Shown: positions 1 through 8,635, counted from the first letter of the stretch. The stretch is 23,635 nt of DNA from an uncultured Oscillospiraceae bacterium (GCA_948766235.1 CAQCFX010000012.1:1-23635), one strand, 5' to 3'. The notes: a model not told the origin generated them from the sequence alone. Numbers and translations are program-made.

Positions 1-1262
1 AGGCCGCCCCCGCCCCCGCCGCCAAGGCCGCAGCCACCCCTGCCGCCGCTCCGGCCCAGCAGCAACAGCAGCAGCACGCCAAAGAGACGCTCATCAGCGT
101 CAATCTGAGCAAGCTGGACCAGCTGTCCGCCGTGGTGGGCGAGATTGTCATCACCGAGTCCATGGTCACCTCCTCCCCCGACCTGAAGGGTCTGGCGCTG
201 GACGCGTTCTCCAAGTCCGCCCGGCAGCTGCGCAAGCTCACCGACGAGCTTCAGGACGTGTCCATGTCCCTGCGCATGGTCCCCGTGTCCAGTGTGTTCC
301 AGAAGATGACCCGTATTGTGCGCGACATGACCAAAAAGCTCAACCGTCCGGCCAAGCTCACCCTGGTGGGGGAAAACACCGAGGTGGATAAGACCATCGT
401 GGACTCCATCGGCGACCCCATCATGCACATGATTCGCAACTCCATGGACCACGGCATCGAGGAGACACAGGAGGAGCGCATCGCCGCCGGCAAGGACCCC
501 GTGGGCGAGATTCTCCTCTCCGCCCAGGATACCGGCAGCGAGGTAATCATTCAGATCATCGACGATGGCCGGGGCGTCAACGACGAGGCCGTGCTGGCCA
601 AGGCCATCCGCCAGGGCATCGCCTCCCCCGACGTGGACTACAGCCACAAGGAAATCCTCAACTTCCTGCTGGCCCCCGGCTTTTCCACCAACACCGAGGT
701 CACCGAATTCTCCGGCCGCGGCGTGGGCATGGACGTGGTAAAGCGTGGCGTGGAGGAACTGGGTGGCACCGTGTCCATTTCCAGCGAGCTGGGCCATGGC
801 ATGACCACCACCATCCGCATCCCCCTGACCATGGCCATTATGGACGGCATGGAGGTTGCCGTGGGCGACTCCATCTTCACCATCCCCATCAACAACATCC
901 AGGCCACCATGAAGGTGGTCTCCGGCGATGTAATTCACGATTCCAGCAGCGGCGAGATTATCAAATGCCAGGGCAATTTCGTGCCTATCGTCCGGGCCAG
1001 GGAGCTCTATCAGCTCCAGAGCGGCGCCACTGAGATTGAGGACGGCGTACTTATCTGGCTGGAGGCGGGCGACCACTCCTACTGCCTGTTTGTGGACGAA
1101 CTGCTGGGTCAGCAGCAGGTGGTGGTCAAGCAGCTGCCCACCTACGTGAACAGCTTCAACGTGAAGAATTACGGCATCAACGGCTGCACTCTGCGCAGCG
1201 ACGGCAGCATCAGCATCATCCTGGACGTGGCCAGCCTCTACTCGGCCGCCCGCGGTATGTGA
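1..1262 (+). CDS. cheA: Chemotaxis histidine kinase CheA, C-terminal part (5' truncated by window)
   Basis: CheA phosphorylates itself and then CheY and CheB in response to receptor arrays. The reading frame is open from base 3, so the true start and the P1/P2 phosphotransfer and docking domains lie upstream of the window. What is visible begins with an Ala/Pro/Gln-rich linker containing six consecutive Gln, then the dimerisation helices (ISVNLSKLDQL onward). The ATP-binding domain follows, with the N box (HMIRNSMDHG), G1 box (DDGRGV) and G2 box (GRGVGMDVV). The end is a CheW-like regulatory domain running to TGA at 1260-1262. cheW starts 30 bases downstream, so this is the upstream part of a cheA-cheW-cheR-cheB operon. 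An ATG- or GTG-initiated start near 132 would be artificial because homology continues upstream of it. Family assignment is secure; only the N-terminal portion is unknown. Confidence 0.97.
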   Translation, partial: AAPAPAAKAAATPAAAPAQQQQQQHAKETLISVNLSKLDQLSAVVGEIVITESMVTSSPDLKGLALDAFSKSARQLRKLTDELQDVSMSLRMVPVSSVFQKMTRIVRDMTKKLNRPAKLTLVGENTEVDKTIVDSIGDPIMHMIRNSMDHGIEETQEERIAAGKDPVGEILLSAQDTGSEVIIQIIDDGRGVNDEAVLAKAIRQGIASPDVDYSHKEILNFLLAPGFSTNTEVTEFSGRGVGMDVVKRGVEELGGTVSISSELGHGMTTTIRIPLTMAIMDGMEVAVGDSIFTIPINNIQATMKVVSGDVIHDSSSGEIIKCQGNFVPIVRARELYQLQSGATEIEDGVLIWLEAGDHSYCLFVDELLGQQQVVVKQLPTYVNSFNVKNYGINGCTLRSDGSISIILDVASLYSAARGM

Positions 1263-1292
1263 GCCGGACGCCGAGAGGAAGGAGAAAAACAG

Positions 1293-1772
1293 ATGAACGA
1301 TGAGATCCTGTTCGCCCGTGAGGACGACACAGCCGTGGCGATGGTAGACGACGGTGTGGATTCCCAGAAGTACCTGATTTTTATGGCCGCCCACCTGAAG
1401 CTGGGTGTGGTGGCCGAAGACGTGGTGGAGATTCTCAACAACCAGGTCATTACCTACCTGCCCATGGTGCCCAGCTATATCCGGGGCATTATCAATATGC
1501 GCGGCCAGATGATTCCCATCCTGGACGTCTGCGCCCGGATGGGTATGCCCTCCCGGGAGGAGGACAGCCTGGTGGTGGTGCTCAACCTGGGGGACGTGCA
1601 GCTGGGCATTTTGGTGGACGGCGTGGACCAGATGCTGGACATTCCCAAGGCCAATATCCACCCCCTGCCCGCCAACAGCACCCAGCTGCTGGTGAGCGGA
1701 ATGTGTTCCCTGCCCGATGGCTCCGGCACGATGATGGTGCTGGACTGCGAACAGCTGGTGCCCAATGAATAA
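1293..1772 (+). CDS. cheW: Chemotaxis coupling protein CheW
   Basis: CheW is the adaptor that links chemoreceptors to CheA at the cytoplasmic face of the membrane. The 159-residue product has the usual size. It carries the CheW hallmark RGIINMRGQMIPILDV near residues 63-78, followed by the second beta-barrel half (VVVLNLGDVQLGILVD). The first 25 residues are an acidic, non-conserved leader. The ATG at 1293 has a clear ribosome binding site (AAGGAG) upstream. The stop codon at 1770-1772 overlaps the start of cheR by eight bases, which suggests translational coupling. This is the single-domain partner of the CheW-like module at the end of CheA immediately upstream. Confidence 0.96.
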   Translation: MNDEILFAREDDTAVAMVDDGVDSQKYLIFMAAHLKLGVVAEDVVEILNNQVITYLPMVPSYIRGIINMRGQMIPILDVCARMGMPSREEDSLVVVLNLGDVQLGILVDGVDQMLDIPKANIHPLPANSTQLLVSGMCSLPDGSGTMMVLDCEQLVPNE

Positions 1773-2610
1773 TGTGGGAAGCGGAGTGGGCGGTTCCGGC
1801 TCCTTTTCCGCCCTGTCCATTTCGGACAACGATTTTAACCGGCTGGTCAAGTTTGTCCAGTCCAATTACGGCATTGACCTCAGCCAAAAAAAGCAGCTGA
1901 TTACCGGCCGCCTGTCCACCCCCCTGAAGCAGCGGGGCTATCAAAACTTCACTGATTTTGTCAACCACGTGCTTCAGACCAAGGACAACGACCTGATTAC
2001 CCTGCTGCTGGATAAGCTCACCACCAACTACACCTTCTTCATGCGCGAGAAGGAGCATCTGGACCTGTTCTGTCAGAAAATTATTCCTGACATCGTTCAG
2101 CGCCACCAAAAGGACAAAACCCTTGCCATCTGGAGCGCGGGCTGCTCCACCGGCGAGGAGCCCTATAACATCACCATGTTCCTCTTTGACTACCTGGGTC
2201 CCCAGGCCGCTCAGTGGGACACCCGGCTGCTGGCCACTGATATCTCCAACCGGGCCATGACGGCCGCCAAAAAGGGCGTGTATGAGCTGCCCGACACCAT
2301 TCCCCCGGAGTGGAAGAAGAAATACTTTGTGCCCCAGCCCGGCGGGCAGTACCAGGTGGCTCCCAAGGTGCGCGACAACGTGATTTTCCAGCCCTTTAAC
2401 CTGATGGACCCCATTCACTTCCGCCGGAAGTTCGACGTAATTTTCTGCCGGAACGTCATGATTTATTTTGATCAGCCCACCAAGGACGCCCTGGTCAAGC
2501 GGTTTTACGACGCCACCGTGCCCGGGGGCTATCTGCTTATCAGTAAGTCGGAGAACCTCAGCGCCAACGCACCCTACCGCCGGCTGGCCCCTTCCACATT
2601 CCAGAAATGA
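1765..2610 (+). CDS. cheR: Chemoreceptor glutamate methyltransferase CheR
   Basis: CheR transfers methyl groups from S-adenosylmethionine to glutamates on chemoreceptors and so raises kinase output during adaptation. The 281-residue protein has the family layout: an N-terminal all-helical domain (about residues 20-90) ending in TTNYTFFMRE, then a Rossmann SAM-binding domain. The visible SAM motif is WSAGCSTGEEPY at residues 123-134. TDIS at 158-161 and CRNVMIYF at 228-235 are also characteristic. No C-terminal VWR-type pentapeptide docking region or TPR repeats are seen. The first 18 residues are Gly/Ser-rich and not conserved. The gene ends with tandem stops (TGA TAG) and is separated from cheB by 72 bases holding a hairpin. 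Confidence 0.96.
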   Translation: MNNVGSGVGGSGSFSALSISDNDFNRLVKFVQSNYGIDLSQKKQLITGRLSTPLKQRGYQNFTDFVNHVLQTKDNDLITLLLDKLTTNYTFFMREKEHLDLFCQKIIPDIVQRHQKDKTLAIWSAGCSTGEEPYNITMFLFDYLGPQAAQWDTRLLATDISNRAMTAAKKGVYELPDTIPPEWKKKYFVPQPGGQYQVAPKVRDNVIFQPFNLMDPIHFRRKFDVIFCRNVMIYFDQPTKDALVKRFYDATVPGGYLLISKSENLSANAPYRRLAPSTFQK

Positions 2611-2619
2611 TAGTCGCAG

Positions 2620-2652
2620 CCGGGCCGACCCGCAACCTGCCGGTCGGCCCGG
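2620..2652 (+). other. Intercistronic GC-rich hairpin between cheR and cheB
   Basis: A perfect 11-base-pair inverted repeat (CCGGGCCGACC at 2620-2630 and GGTCGGCCCGG at 2642-2652) with an 11-base loop lies between the cheR stop and the cheB ribosome binding site. What follows (TATCTCTTAATAA) is not a proper T tract, so it is at best a partial terminator or attenuator. It could equally be an RNA-stabilising or processing element that adjusts CheB against CheR. cheB has no obvious separate promoter after it. Confidence 0.6.
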
Positions 2653-2682
2653 TATCTCTTAATAAGGGAGGCTCTCCTTCTT

Positions 2683-3750
2683 ATGGCAATTCCTGTGACC
2701 TCTGCCCCACTCAAAAAAATCCGCGTCATGGTGGTAGACGACTCCATGGTAGCCCGCAGCCTCATCATCAAGGGCCTGTCCGCCCACCCCAGAATTGAGG
2801 TGGTGGGTTACGCCATCAACACCCTGGACGCAAAAAACAAAATCCCTCAGTATAACCCGGACGTCATTACCATGGACGTGGAAATGCCCGGCCAGAGCGG
2901 GATTGACTTTCTCAAGCAATATCTGCCCACCCACCCCATCCCCGTTATCCTGGTGTCCTCCCTTAATTTAAAGGTATTCGACGCGCTGGCTGTGGGCGCG
3001 GTGGACTTTGTCCGCAAGCCGGACGACCAGCAGAGCACCGACGCCTTCCTCCTCTCCCTGGCCCAGAAGGTAATCACCGCCTCCACCGCCCGGCCCCGCC
3101 CCGCCGCGTCCATCCCGCCCGCCGGCGGCTTGGCCGCAGGCGCCGCGCCCAACCTGGGCCCCAGCCCCAATCTGGACCGGCTTATCATCGGCCTGGGCGC
3201 CTCCACCGGCGGCACTGAGGCCACTCTGGCGGTGATGAAGCGGCTGCCCGCCGATATCCCCCCCATGGTGATTGTTCAGCATATGCCCCCTGGCTTCACC
3301 AAAATGTACGCCGAGCGCCTCAACCGCCTGTGCGCCATGGAGGTGCGGGAGGCTCAGAGCGGCGACGAGCTGCGCCGCGGCCTGGCCCTCATCGCCCCTG
3401 CCGACCTTCAGTGCCGGGTGGTGCGCATCGGCGCCCGGTACACGGTCAACTGCACCCCCGGGGAAAAGGTCAGCGGCCACCGCCCCTCGGTGGACGCCAT
3501 GTTCCACTCCATGGCCGACGTGGTCACCTGCAAAATGGTGGGCATTATCATGACCGGCATGGGCCAGGACGGCGCCCACGGTCTGCTGGAAATGCGCAAA
3601 AAGGGCGCGTACACCATTGGGCAGGACAAGGAATCCTCTGTGGTGTACGGTATGCCCGGCGTGGCCCACAACATCGGCGCGGTGATGATTCAGGCCTCCT
3701 GCGACAACATCTCCAACGTGCTGCTGCGGCACCTCAAGACCCTGGGATAA
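2683..3750 (+). CDS. cheB: Chemotaxis response regulator and methylesterase CheB
   Basis: CheB removes methyl groups from, and deamidates, chemoreceptors, and is activated when CheA phosphorylates its receiver domain. The 355-residue protein shows both domains. The receiver (about 13-125) has the acidic pair D19/D20, phospho-acceptor D65 in TMDVEMPG, S92/S93, and K112 in RKP. An Ala/Pro/Gly-rich linker covers about 133-165. The methylesterase domain has the catalytic triad S174 (GASTGG), H200 (VQHMPPGF) and D296 (GMGQDGA). The ATG at 2683 follows an AAGGGAGG site. The gene closes the chemotaxis operon and is followed by a strong terminator. No CheC, CheD or CheY is encoded in this window, although one would expect them elsewhere in a Clostridium-type system. 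Confidence 0.97.
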   Translation: MAIPVTSAPLKKIRVMVVDDSMVARSLIIKGLSAHPRIEVVGYAINTLDAKNKIPQYNPDVITMDVEMPGQSGIDFLKQYLPTHPIPVILVSSLNLKVFDALAVGAVDFVRKPDDQQSTDAFLLSLAQKVITASTARPRPAASIPPAGGLAAGAAPNLGPSPNLDRLIIGLGASTGGTEATLAVMKRLPADIPPMVIVQHMPPGFTKMYAERLNRLCAMEVREAQSGDELRRGLALIAPADLQCRVVRIGARYTVNCTPGEKVSGHRPSVDAMFHSMADVVTCKMVGIIMTGMGQDGAHGLLEMRKKGAYTIGQDKESSVVYGMPGVAHNIGAVMIQASCDNISNVLLRHLKTLG

Positions 3751-3791
3751 CCTTTCCCGCCTACATTTTTCCAAATCATTCTCCCGGTTCC

Positions 3792-3838
3792 AAAGTCCCC
3801 TCGGGCGGTTTTTTACCGCTCTTGGGGGCTTTTTGTCT
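3792..3838 (+). terminator. Rho-independent terminator after cheB
   Basis: A two-part stem is followed by a T run. The outer arms are AAAGTCCCC at 3792-3800 and GGGGGCTTT at 3824-3832. The inner arms are GGGCGGT at 3803-3809 and ACCGCTC at 3815-3821. The run TTTTT continues into GTCTTCTTTT. It separates the chemotaxis operon from the flgM operon on the same strand. Confidence 0.85.
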
Positions 3839-3906
3839 TCTTTTGTCCCTTTTTCCCCCATTGAGGGGAGCAAAATCGCCGCGGCAAAAGAAATTTCCTC
3901 CTTTTT

Positions 3907-3937
3907 CTTATCTCTGCACCAAATTTGCCGATATAAT
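3907..3937 (+). promoter_or_regulatory. Putative flgM operon promoter: sigma-28-like box overlapping a TATAAT
   Basis: GCCGATAT at 3927-3934 matches seven of eight bases of the B. subtilis SigD (sigma-28) -10 element GCCGATAA. Fifteen bases upstream is CTTAT (3907-3911), a partial match to the CTAAA -35 element. A consensus sigma-A -10 hexamer TATAAT (3932-3937) overlaps it, but its -35 region is poor. The site lies about 50 bases before the flgM start in an AT-rich patch just after the cheB terminator. FlgM is the sigma-28 anti-sigma factor, so autoregulated sigma-28 control would make sense. Sigma-factor assignment is inference. Confidence 0.55.
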
Positions 3938-3986
3938 AATTGTAAAGAAGACAACAGGATCGGATCAAGAAAAGGATGTGAGTACT

Positions 3987-4304
3987 GTGCTGACCTCGTC
4001 TGGTTATGGCGCAATTTCTTCCATCGCCGCCCCCAAGGTCTACCGGGCCAAGGCGGGACGCGACGGCCGCGCCCAAGTCGTTTCGGGCAACAACAATTAT
4101 GACAGCTTCACCCTCTCCACCCCCAGTCAGGACAGTTCCTTCCTGAGTCTGGTCAGCCGCCTCTCCCAAGAGGTGCGCACCGCCACCACCACCGGCGACA
4201 TCGCCGCCCTGCGCCAGCAGGTGTCCGAGCGGCAGTACGTGCCGGACCCCATGTCCATTGCGGCCAGGATTCTCTTCCTGGGGGAGGGCCAGCAAAATGG
4301 ATGA
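3987..4304 (+). CDS. flgM: Anti-sigma-28 factor FlgM
   Basis: FlgM binds and holds sigma-28 (SigD/FliA) until the hook-basal body is complete and FlgM is exported or inactivated. The 105-residue product has the C-terminal FlgM pattern DIAALRQQVSERQYVPDP followed by MSIAARILF at about residues 71-97. The region before it is low-complexity and probably disordered, as is normal for FlgM. No ATG exists in a suitable place. The GTG at 3987 is preferred because AAGGA lies ten bases upstream; the GTG at 3978 in the same frame is too close to that site. The stop overlaps flgN by eight bases. Position as first gene before flgN-flgK-flgL is the standard Firmicute arrangement. Confidence 0.85.
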   Translation: MLTSSGYGAISSIAAPKVYRAKAGRDGRAQVVSGNNNYDSFTLSTPSQDSSFLSLVSRLSQEVRTATTTGDIAALRQQVSERQYVPDPMSIAARILFLGEGQQNG

Positions 4305-4773
4305 GCTCCGCCTTGCCTACCTCAGTTTGCTCCGGCAGCTCACCGACAGCCTGGACCAGCTCTCCCAGTTTGCCCAGCAGAAATCCGCTGCCGTACGTCA
4401 GGACGACCTCATCGCCCTGGACGATGTGATTAAGCAGGAGCAGGCCATGACGCTGAACCTGCGCGGGCTGGAGCAGAAGCGTCTGACCCTGCTGGCTCAG
4501 CTGGGGCTGGAGGACGTTCCCCTGGCCGAGCTGCCAAACCGGTATCCCCCCCAGCTTCAGGGCGAGGCGCAAGACGTGGTGGACGCGCTGCGCCAGAGCA
4601 ATTCCCTCTACCGCACCCACGCCGATGCGGCCCGGGGCACTCTGGAGCTCCATCTCCACCAAATCGAGAAGGTTATCACCGCCTCCGGCGCGGACCTCAC
4701 CTCCGCTGTCTCCGGCTACAGCGCCCCCAGCGTGGAACCCCCCACAAATATGAAAACGGACTTCCGCGCTTGA
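4297..4773 (+). CDS. flgN: Flagellar export chaperone FlgN
   Basis: FlgN is a cytoplasmic chaperone that delivers the hook-filament junction proteins FlgK and FlgL to the flagellar type III export gate. The 158-residue product is mostly alpha-helical, with long heptad-like stretches (DELRLAYLSLLRQLTDSLDQL, then an EQAMTLNLRGLEQKRLTLL-type helix). It has the short helical layout and C-terminal low-complexity end of the FlgN family. The start is taken as the ATG at 4297, which has a GGGGGAGG ribosome binding site and overlaps the flgM stop; an upstream in-frame TTG at 4258 would lie deep inside flgM. The substrates FlgK and FlgL are encoded directly downstream, which supports the call. Confidence 0.85.
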   Translation: MDELRLAYLSLLRQLTDSLDQLSQFAQQKSAAVRQDDLIALDDVIKQEQAMTLNLRGLEQKRLTLLAQLGLEDVPLAELPNRYPPQLQGEAQDVVDALRQSNSLYRTHADAARGTLELHLHQIEKVITASGADLTSAVSGYSAPSVEPPTNMKTDFRA

Positions 4774-4805
4774 GCCGCGGTCCATGATATAAAGGAGTTT
4801 TTGCT

Positions 4806-7286
4806 ATGGGTACTATCGGAACATTTGATTCCTTTACTGCCGCCCGCCTGGGCATTTATGCCGCCCAGCACGGACTGCGCGTGACGGGCAACAACATTTC
4901 CAATATCAATACCTCCGGCTACACCCGCCAGAGAATTAATCAGGTGAGCCTGAAAACCGGCGGCCATGATATGTACTACTCCCAGCTGGATAACCACGTA
5001 GGCAACGGCGCGCTGGTCAAGAGCATCAATCAGATTCGTGACCCCTACCTGGACATTCGCTACCGCAACTCCGCCTCCGATGTGGGCTATACCGACACCA
5101 TGGTGTCCGGCCTTAAGGATATTGCCGCCATTCTGGACGAGGTGGGCAAGGGCGAGAACGACGAAAAACTGGGCGACGGTATGCTGTATGCCCAGCTTCA
5201 GGGCTTGGCCGACGCCCTGCGCGCGCTGAGCGCCGACCCCAACAAGGACAACGACACCCTGGTCCGTACCTCCGCCGACGCGCTGGTGGGCCTGTTCAAT
5301 ACCTACGCCGACAAGCTGCAAACCCTGCATGACAACGCCGTGCACAACTTTGAGCAGGACGTAACGACGGTAAATGAAATTCTCACCAACATCCGCAACC
5401 TGAACGACTCCATCCAGGAAAGCGAGATCCACGGCGACGGCGCTTTGGAGCTGCGGGACGAGCGCAACCGCCAGATCGACGCGCTGTCCGAGTATATGCA
5501 CATCAATGTGGTCTATACCATGGTGGACATCGGCGCGGGGCGGCAGGTGGAGAAGCTCACCATCTCCCTGGGCAACTCCAACCCGGACCCTTCCATCACC
5601 ACCGACAGCTCCGTGCTGATTGACGGCAACTACGCCACCCAGCTTTCCATCATCCAGGTGCCCAAGCCCAACCCCAACTTCAAGGAGGGGGATGACCCGG
5701 CCACCCAGTACCTGAACAACGACGGCCAGCCCTGCGGGGCGGACGACCCCAACGTGGCCATGATAAATAATTCCAACTTCGACATGGCCTTGTCCAAGCT
5801 GTATGACTCCAAGGGCCGGGAGTGGAAGGACATCTCCACCATCTGGCAGGAGGCCGTCAACGGCGTCGTAGGCATGACCGCCCGGTACGAGACCACCATT
5901 GAGAGCTCTGAAAACTGGGAAAAGGACATGGAGCTGGAAATCGGCGGCCAAATCTATAAGATTGGTACCGATATCGGCGTTTCCGCCGCTAACGACCCCA
6001 AGCAGCTGGCCTCCTTCATCGCCAGCAAGCTCAATGAGGGCAACGCCGACTACAAGGTCTTCTCCGAGGGGAACAAGCTGGTTTTCCTGGCCAAAAAGGC
6101 CGGCGCAATCGGCGGGCAGGGCCCCGCCAACGCCCCCACCCTCACCTTCACCCCGGGCGCGGGCGGCACCATCACCTTTGGCAACGGCAACAACCCCACC
6201 CCGCAGGAGGTCCGGGAGGGCGTGGATGAGGTGGCCCCCACCCTTCCCAACCCCAACCCCACCACCGACAAGGACGGAAATAAGGTTGAAGTCTCCAACG
6301 TCCTTCAGGACGGCAAGTGGTATCAGGCCACCACCATCACCAAGTACTCCAAGGAGGTCGAGCTGCACGACAACGACCTGTACGGCTCCCTCCAGGCCAC
6401 CCGGGAGCTGCTGACGGAAAAGGGCGAATTCTCCACCCAGGACGATGTGGATTTGGACCCCAACGCCACGTCCAAGCGGGGCATCCCCTACTATCAGAAA
6501 TCCCTGGACCTGTTGGCCCGGCAGTTTGCCACCCAGTACAATAAGCTCAACCAGAGCGGCTTTATGTTCAATCAGAACGGCAACTATATCGACGCGGACT
6601 ATAAGGAGCTTCAGCTGGCCGGCTCCCCCATCAGCAAAACCGACGGCCTGACCGAGGCTCAGAAGCAGGCCCTGATTGCCGACGGCTGCGTCCTTGAGGA
6701 TGGAACCCCCGATTTGAACCGCTGGCTGGGCGCCAACAACGCCAAAGTCCCCGAGGGCATGGGCGTGCTGTTCAGCAACCGGGGTGACGGCGACGACCCC
6801 ACCAACATCACCGCCGCCAACATCTCCATCTCCCAGAGCTGGACCACGGGCGATGTGAAGATTGTCCCCACCTTCCAGGTCCTGATCGGTGCAGACGGTA
6901 AGCCGGTGTCCAACTCCACCCAAAACGAGAATGCCAACCATATGGTGACCATGATCGGCGAATCGCTGGACTATGACCCCAAGCTGCTGGACGATGACGC
7001 CGTCGGTAAAAAGCTGTTCACCGGCTCCTTCAATGATATGTTCAGCAATATGATGACGGTGGAGGGCAATGACGAGCGCAAGACCACCATCAAGCTGAAC
7101 AGCTATTACGGCCAGCTGATTGAAATCGACACCAGCCGGGACGGCGTGTCCGGCGTGGACCTGAACGACGAGGCTATGAATATGATGCAGTATCAGAAGG
7201 CCTACTCCGCGGCCTGCCGGCTGATGACTGCTATTGACGAGGCGATTGACCGTCTTATCAACAACACCGGCATCGCCGGACGCTGA
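4806..7286 (+). CDS. flgK: Flagellar hook-associated protein 1 FlgK, enlarged
   Basis: FlgK forms the first hook-filament junction ring after export through the flagellar secretion channel. The N-terminal D0/D1 region is textbook: FDSFTAARLGIYAAQHGL followed by VTGNNISNINTSGYTRQR (about residues 7-43). The C-terminal end also matches (DLNDEAMNMMQYQKAYSAA, then RLMTAIDEAIDRL). At 826 residues it is far larger than the usual 450-650. The extra length lies in a variable middle domain (about residues 270-560) that includes a Gly/Pro/Thr-rich stretch near 440-490. This part is presumably surface-exposed on the junction. The ribosome binding site AAGGAG sits at about 4793-4798, and flgL starts 20 bases after the stop. 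Confidence 0.96.
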   Translation: MGTIGTFDSFTAARLGIYAAQHGLRVTGNNISNINTSGYTRQRINQVSLKTGGHDMYYSQLDNHVGNGALVKSINQIRDPYLDIRYRNSASDVGYTDTMVSGLKDIAAILDEVGKGENDEKLGDGMLYAQLQGLADALRALSADPNKDNDTLVRTSADALVGLFNTYADKLQTLHDNAVHNFEQDVTTVNEILTNIRNLNDSIQESEIHGDGALELRDERNRQIDALSEYMHINVVYTMVDIGAGRQVEKLTISLGNSNPDPSITTDSSVLIDGNYATQLSIIQVPKPNPNFKEGDDPATQYLNNDGQPCGADDPNVAMINNSNFDMALSKLYDSKGREWKDISTIWQEAVNGVVGMTARYETTIESSENWEKDMELEIGGQIYKIGTDIGVSAANDPKQLASFIASKLNEGNADYKVFSEGNKLVFLAKKAGAIGGQGPANAPTLTFTPGAGGTITFGNGNNPTPQEVREGVDEVAPTLPNPNPTTDKDGNKVEVSNVLQDGKWYQATTITKYSKEVELHDNDLYGSLQATRELLTEKGEFSTQDDVDLDPNATSKRGIPYYQKSLDLLARQFATQYNKLNQSGFMFNQNGNYIDADYKELQLAGSPISKTDGLTEAQKQALIADGCVLEDGTPDLNRWLGANNAKVPEGMGVLFSNRGDGDDPTNITAANISISQSWTTGDVKIVPTFQVLIGADGKPVSNSTQNENANHMVTMIGESLDYDPKLLDDDAVGKKLFTGSFNDMFSNMMTVEGNDERKTTIKLNSYYGQLIEIDTSRDGVSGVDLNDEAMNMMQYQKAYSAACRLMTAIDEAIDRLINNTGIAGR

Positions 7287-7306
7287 TATAAGGAGGTTTT
7301 TATCAC

Positions 7307-8635
7307 ATGATTCGCGCTACTACCGGCGGCGTGCTGAGAAGCTACCGCACCAATCTGATGAATTCCTTCATCTCTCAGAACAAGGCCCGGGAAACCGTGC
7401 TCACTCAGCGCACCTTCAACTCCTACGCCGAGGACCCCGCCGCCGCCGCCAAGGCGTTCCGGCTGCGTAAGTCCCGCATGGCTGTGGAAAGCCAGGGCAA
7501 AATCTGCGACGACACCTACAAAAAGTTCTCCACTGCCTGGAGCTGTCTGGACTCCGTTGACAAACTCCTCGACACCGACAACGGCGAGGCCCTGAACACC
7601 CTGAAGGGCATGACTCAGGAACTGCTCAACGACCCCACAGGGGACGCCCGCGTCCAGCTCACCAAGGCATTCGACCAGGTGTCCCAGACCATTGTCCAGA
7701 CCATGAACCAAAAGTACGGCGACAATTTCATTTTCGCCGGCGCGGACGGCCACAACGTCCCCTTCGAGGTGAAGGACAACAAGCTGTACTACCGGGGCAT
7801 CTCCGTAGACGCGGCGGAGCCCAAGCTGTATGACAACAACGGCGCCCAGGTAACGCTGAACGCCGCCGGCGAGGTTGACCCCGCCGGAACCAACATTCTG
7901 CTATCCAGCGCCAAAACCATCAGCAAGGCGGATTACGACCAGGCCGTGGCCAACCATCAGAACGACCCCACCAGCGACCCTCCCCCCGAGCTGCTGCTTG
8001 ATACCACGGGAGCGCCCGCTCTGTTCACAGACGCAGACGGCAACGATTACTATATCCTGAAGGACAGCGCCGAGACCATGACCCAGCCCGAGATTGACAA
8101 GGCCACCGCGGATGCCGCCCTGCTGAAGCACCTGGCCAACGAAAAGTATTTCGTGGACATCGGCCTGGGCTTCCAGGAAAATGAGAACGGCAATCTGATT
8201 GAGTCCAGCGGCTTTAACGCCGCGCTGAACGGCCTGACCTTCCTGGGCTACGGCGTGGACAAGGATGGCGACCCCAAAAACATTTACTCCCTGGTGCAGA
8301 AAATGCGGGAAATTGCCGAGAGCGTCCCCGAGTCCGGCCAGTGGAGCGACGACGTCTACGAGGAGTTCCGCGGCCTGGTGCTCAAGCTGGAGGACGCCTC
8401 CTCCAACTTCAAGACCGAGTACACCAACATGGACGCCGGCACCACCAAGCTGAAAAACAACTACGCCCTTTTGGAGGACAATTTCGACAACCTGGTGGAG
8501 CAGTATTCTGCGCTGGAGGACGTGGATATGGTTGATGCCATTACTTCCTTTATCTGGGCCCAGTATTGCTATAACGCCGCATTGAAGGTGGGCAACAGCA
8601 TCCTGTCTGAAAGTCTGATGGACTATTTGAGCTAA
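7307..8635 (+). CDS. flgL: Flagellar hook-associated protein 3 FlgL
   Basis: FlgL is the second junction protein, linking FlgK to flagellin. The 442-residue protein has the flagellin-like N-terminal coiled region (IRATTGGVLRSYRTNLMNSF onward). It then has the typical LKGMTQELLNDPTGDARVQL, and FIFAGADGHNVPF, which resembles the conserved F-x-F-G/A-G-x-x motif of FlgL. The C-terminal helix (DMVDAITSFIWAQYCYNAAL) packs with the N-terminus in the D0 domain. An expanded middle segment (about 160-330) makes it longer than the roughly 300 residues typical of Bacillus. The ATG at 7307 follows AAGGAGG. The flgK-flgL pair is presumably served by the FlgN upstream. Confidence 0.95.
   Translation: MIRATTGGVLRSYRTNLMNSFISQNKARETVLTQRTFNSYAEDPAAAAKAFRLRKSRMAVESQGKICDDTYKKFSTAWSCLDSVDKLLDTDNGEALNTLKGMTQELLNDPTGDARVQLTKAFDQVSQTIVQTMNQKYGDNFIFAGADGHNVPFEVKDNKLYYRGISVDAAEPKLYDNNGAQVTLNAAGEVDPAGTNILLSSAKTISKADYDQAVANHQNDPTSDPPPELLLDTTGAPALFTDADGNDYYILKDSAETMTQPEIDKATADAALLKHLANEKYFVDIGLGFQENENGNLIESSGFNAALNGLTFLGYGVDKDGDPKNIYSLVQKMREIAESVPESGQWSDDVYEEFRGLVLKLEDASSNFKTEYTNMDAGTTKLKNNYALLEDNFDNLVEQYSALEDVDMVDAITSFIWAQYCYNAALKVGNSILSESLMDYLS

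Noticed and set aside
55..78. CAG/CAA repeat as a possible phase-variable tract
   Set aside because: It encodes a short poly-Gln linker in CheA, is mixed CAG/CAA and in triplets, so slippage would not shift the frame.
2968..4014. Minus-strand frame across cheB and the flgM promoter
   Set aside because: It is His/Gly/Ala-rich shadow sequence running through the cheB terminator and the flgM promoter.
4716..6941. A 741-codon open frame on the minus strand across flgK
   Set aside because: It is antisense to an unambiguous flgK, is repetitive in Gly/Val/Leu, and shows no family motif. Long antisense frames are expected in GC-rich coding sequence.
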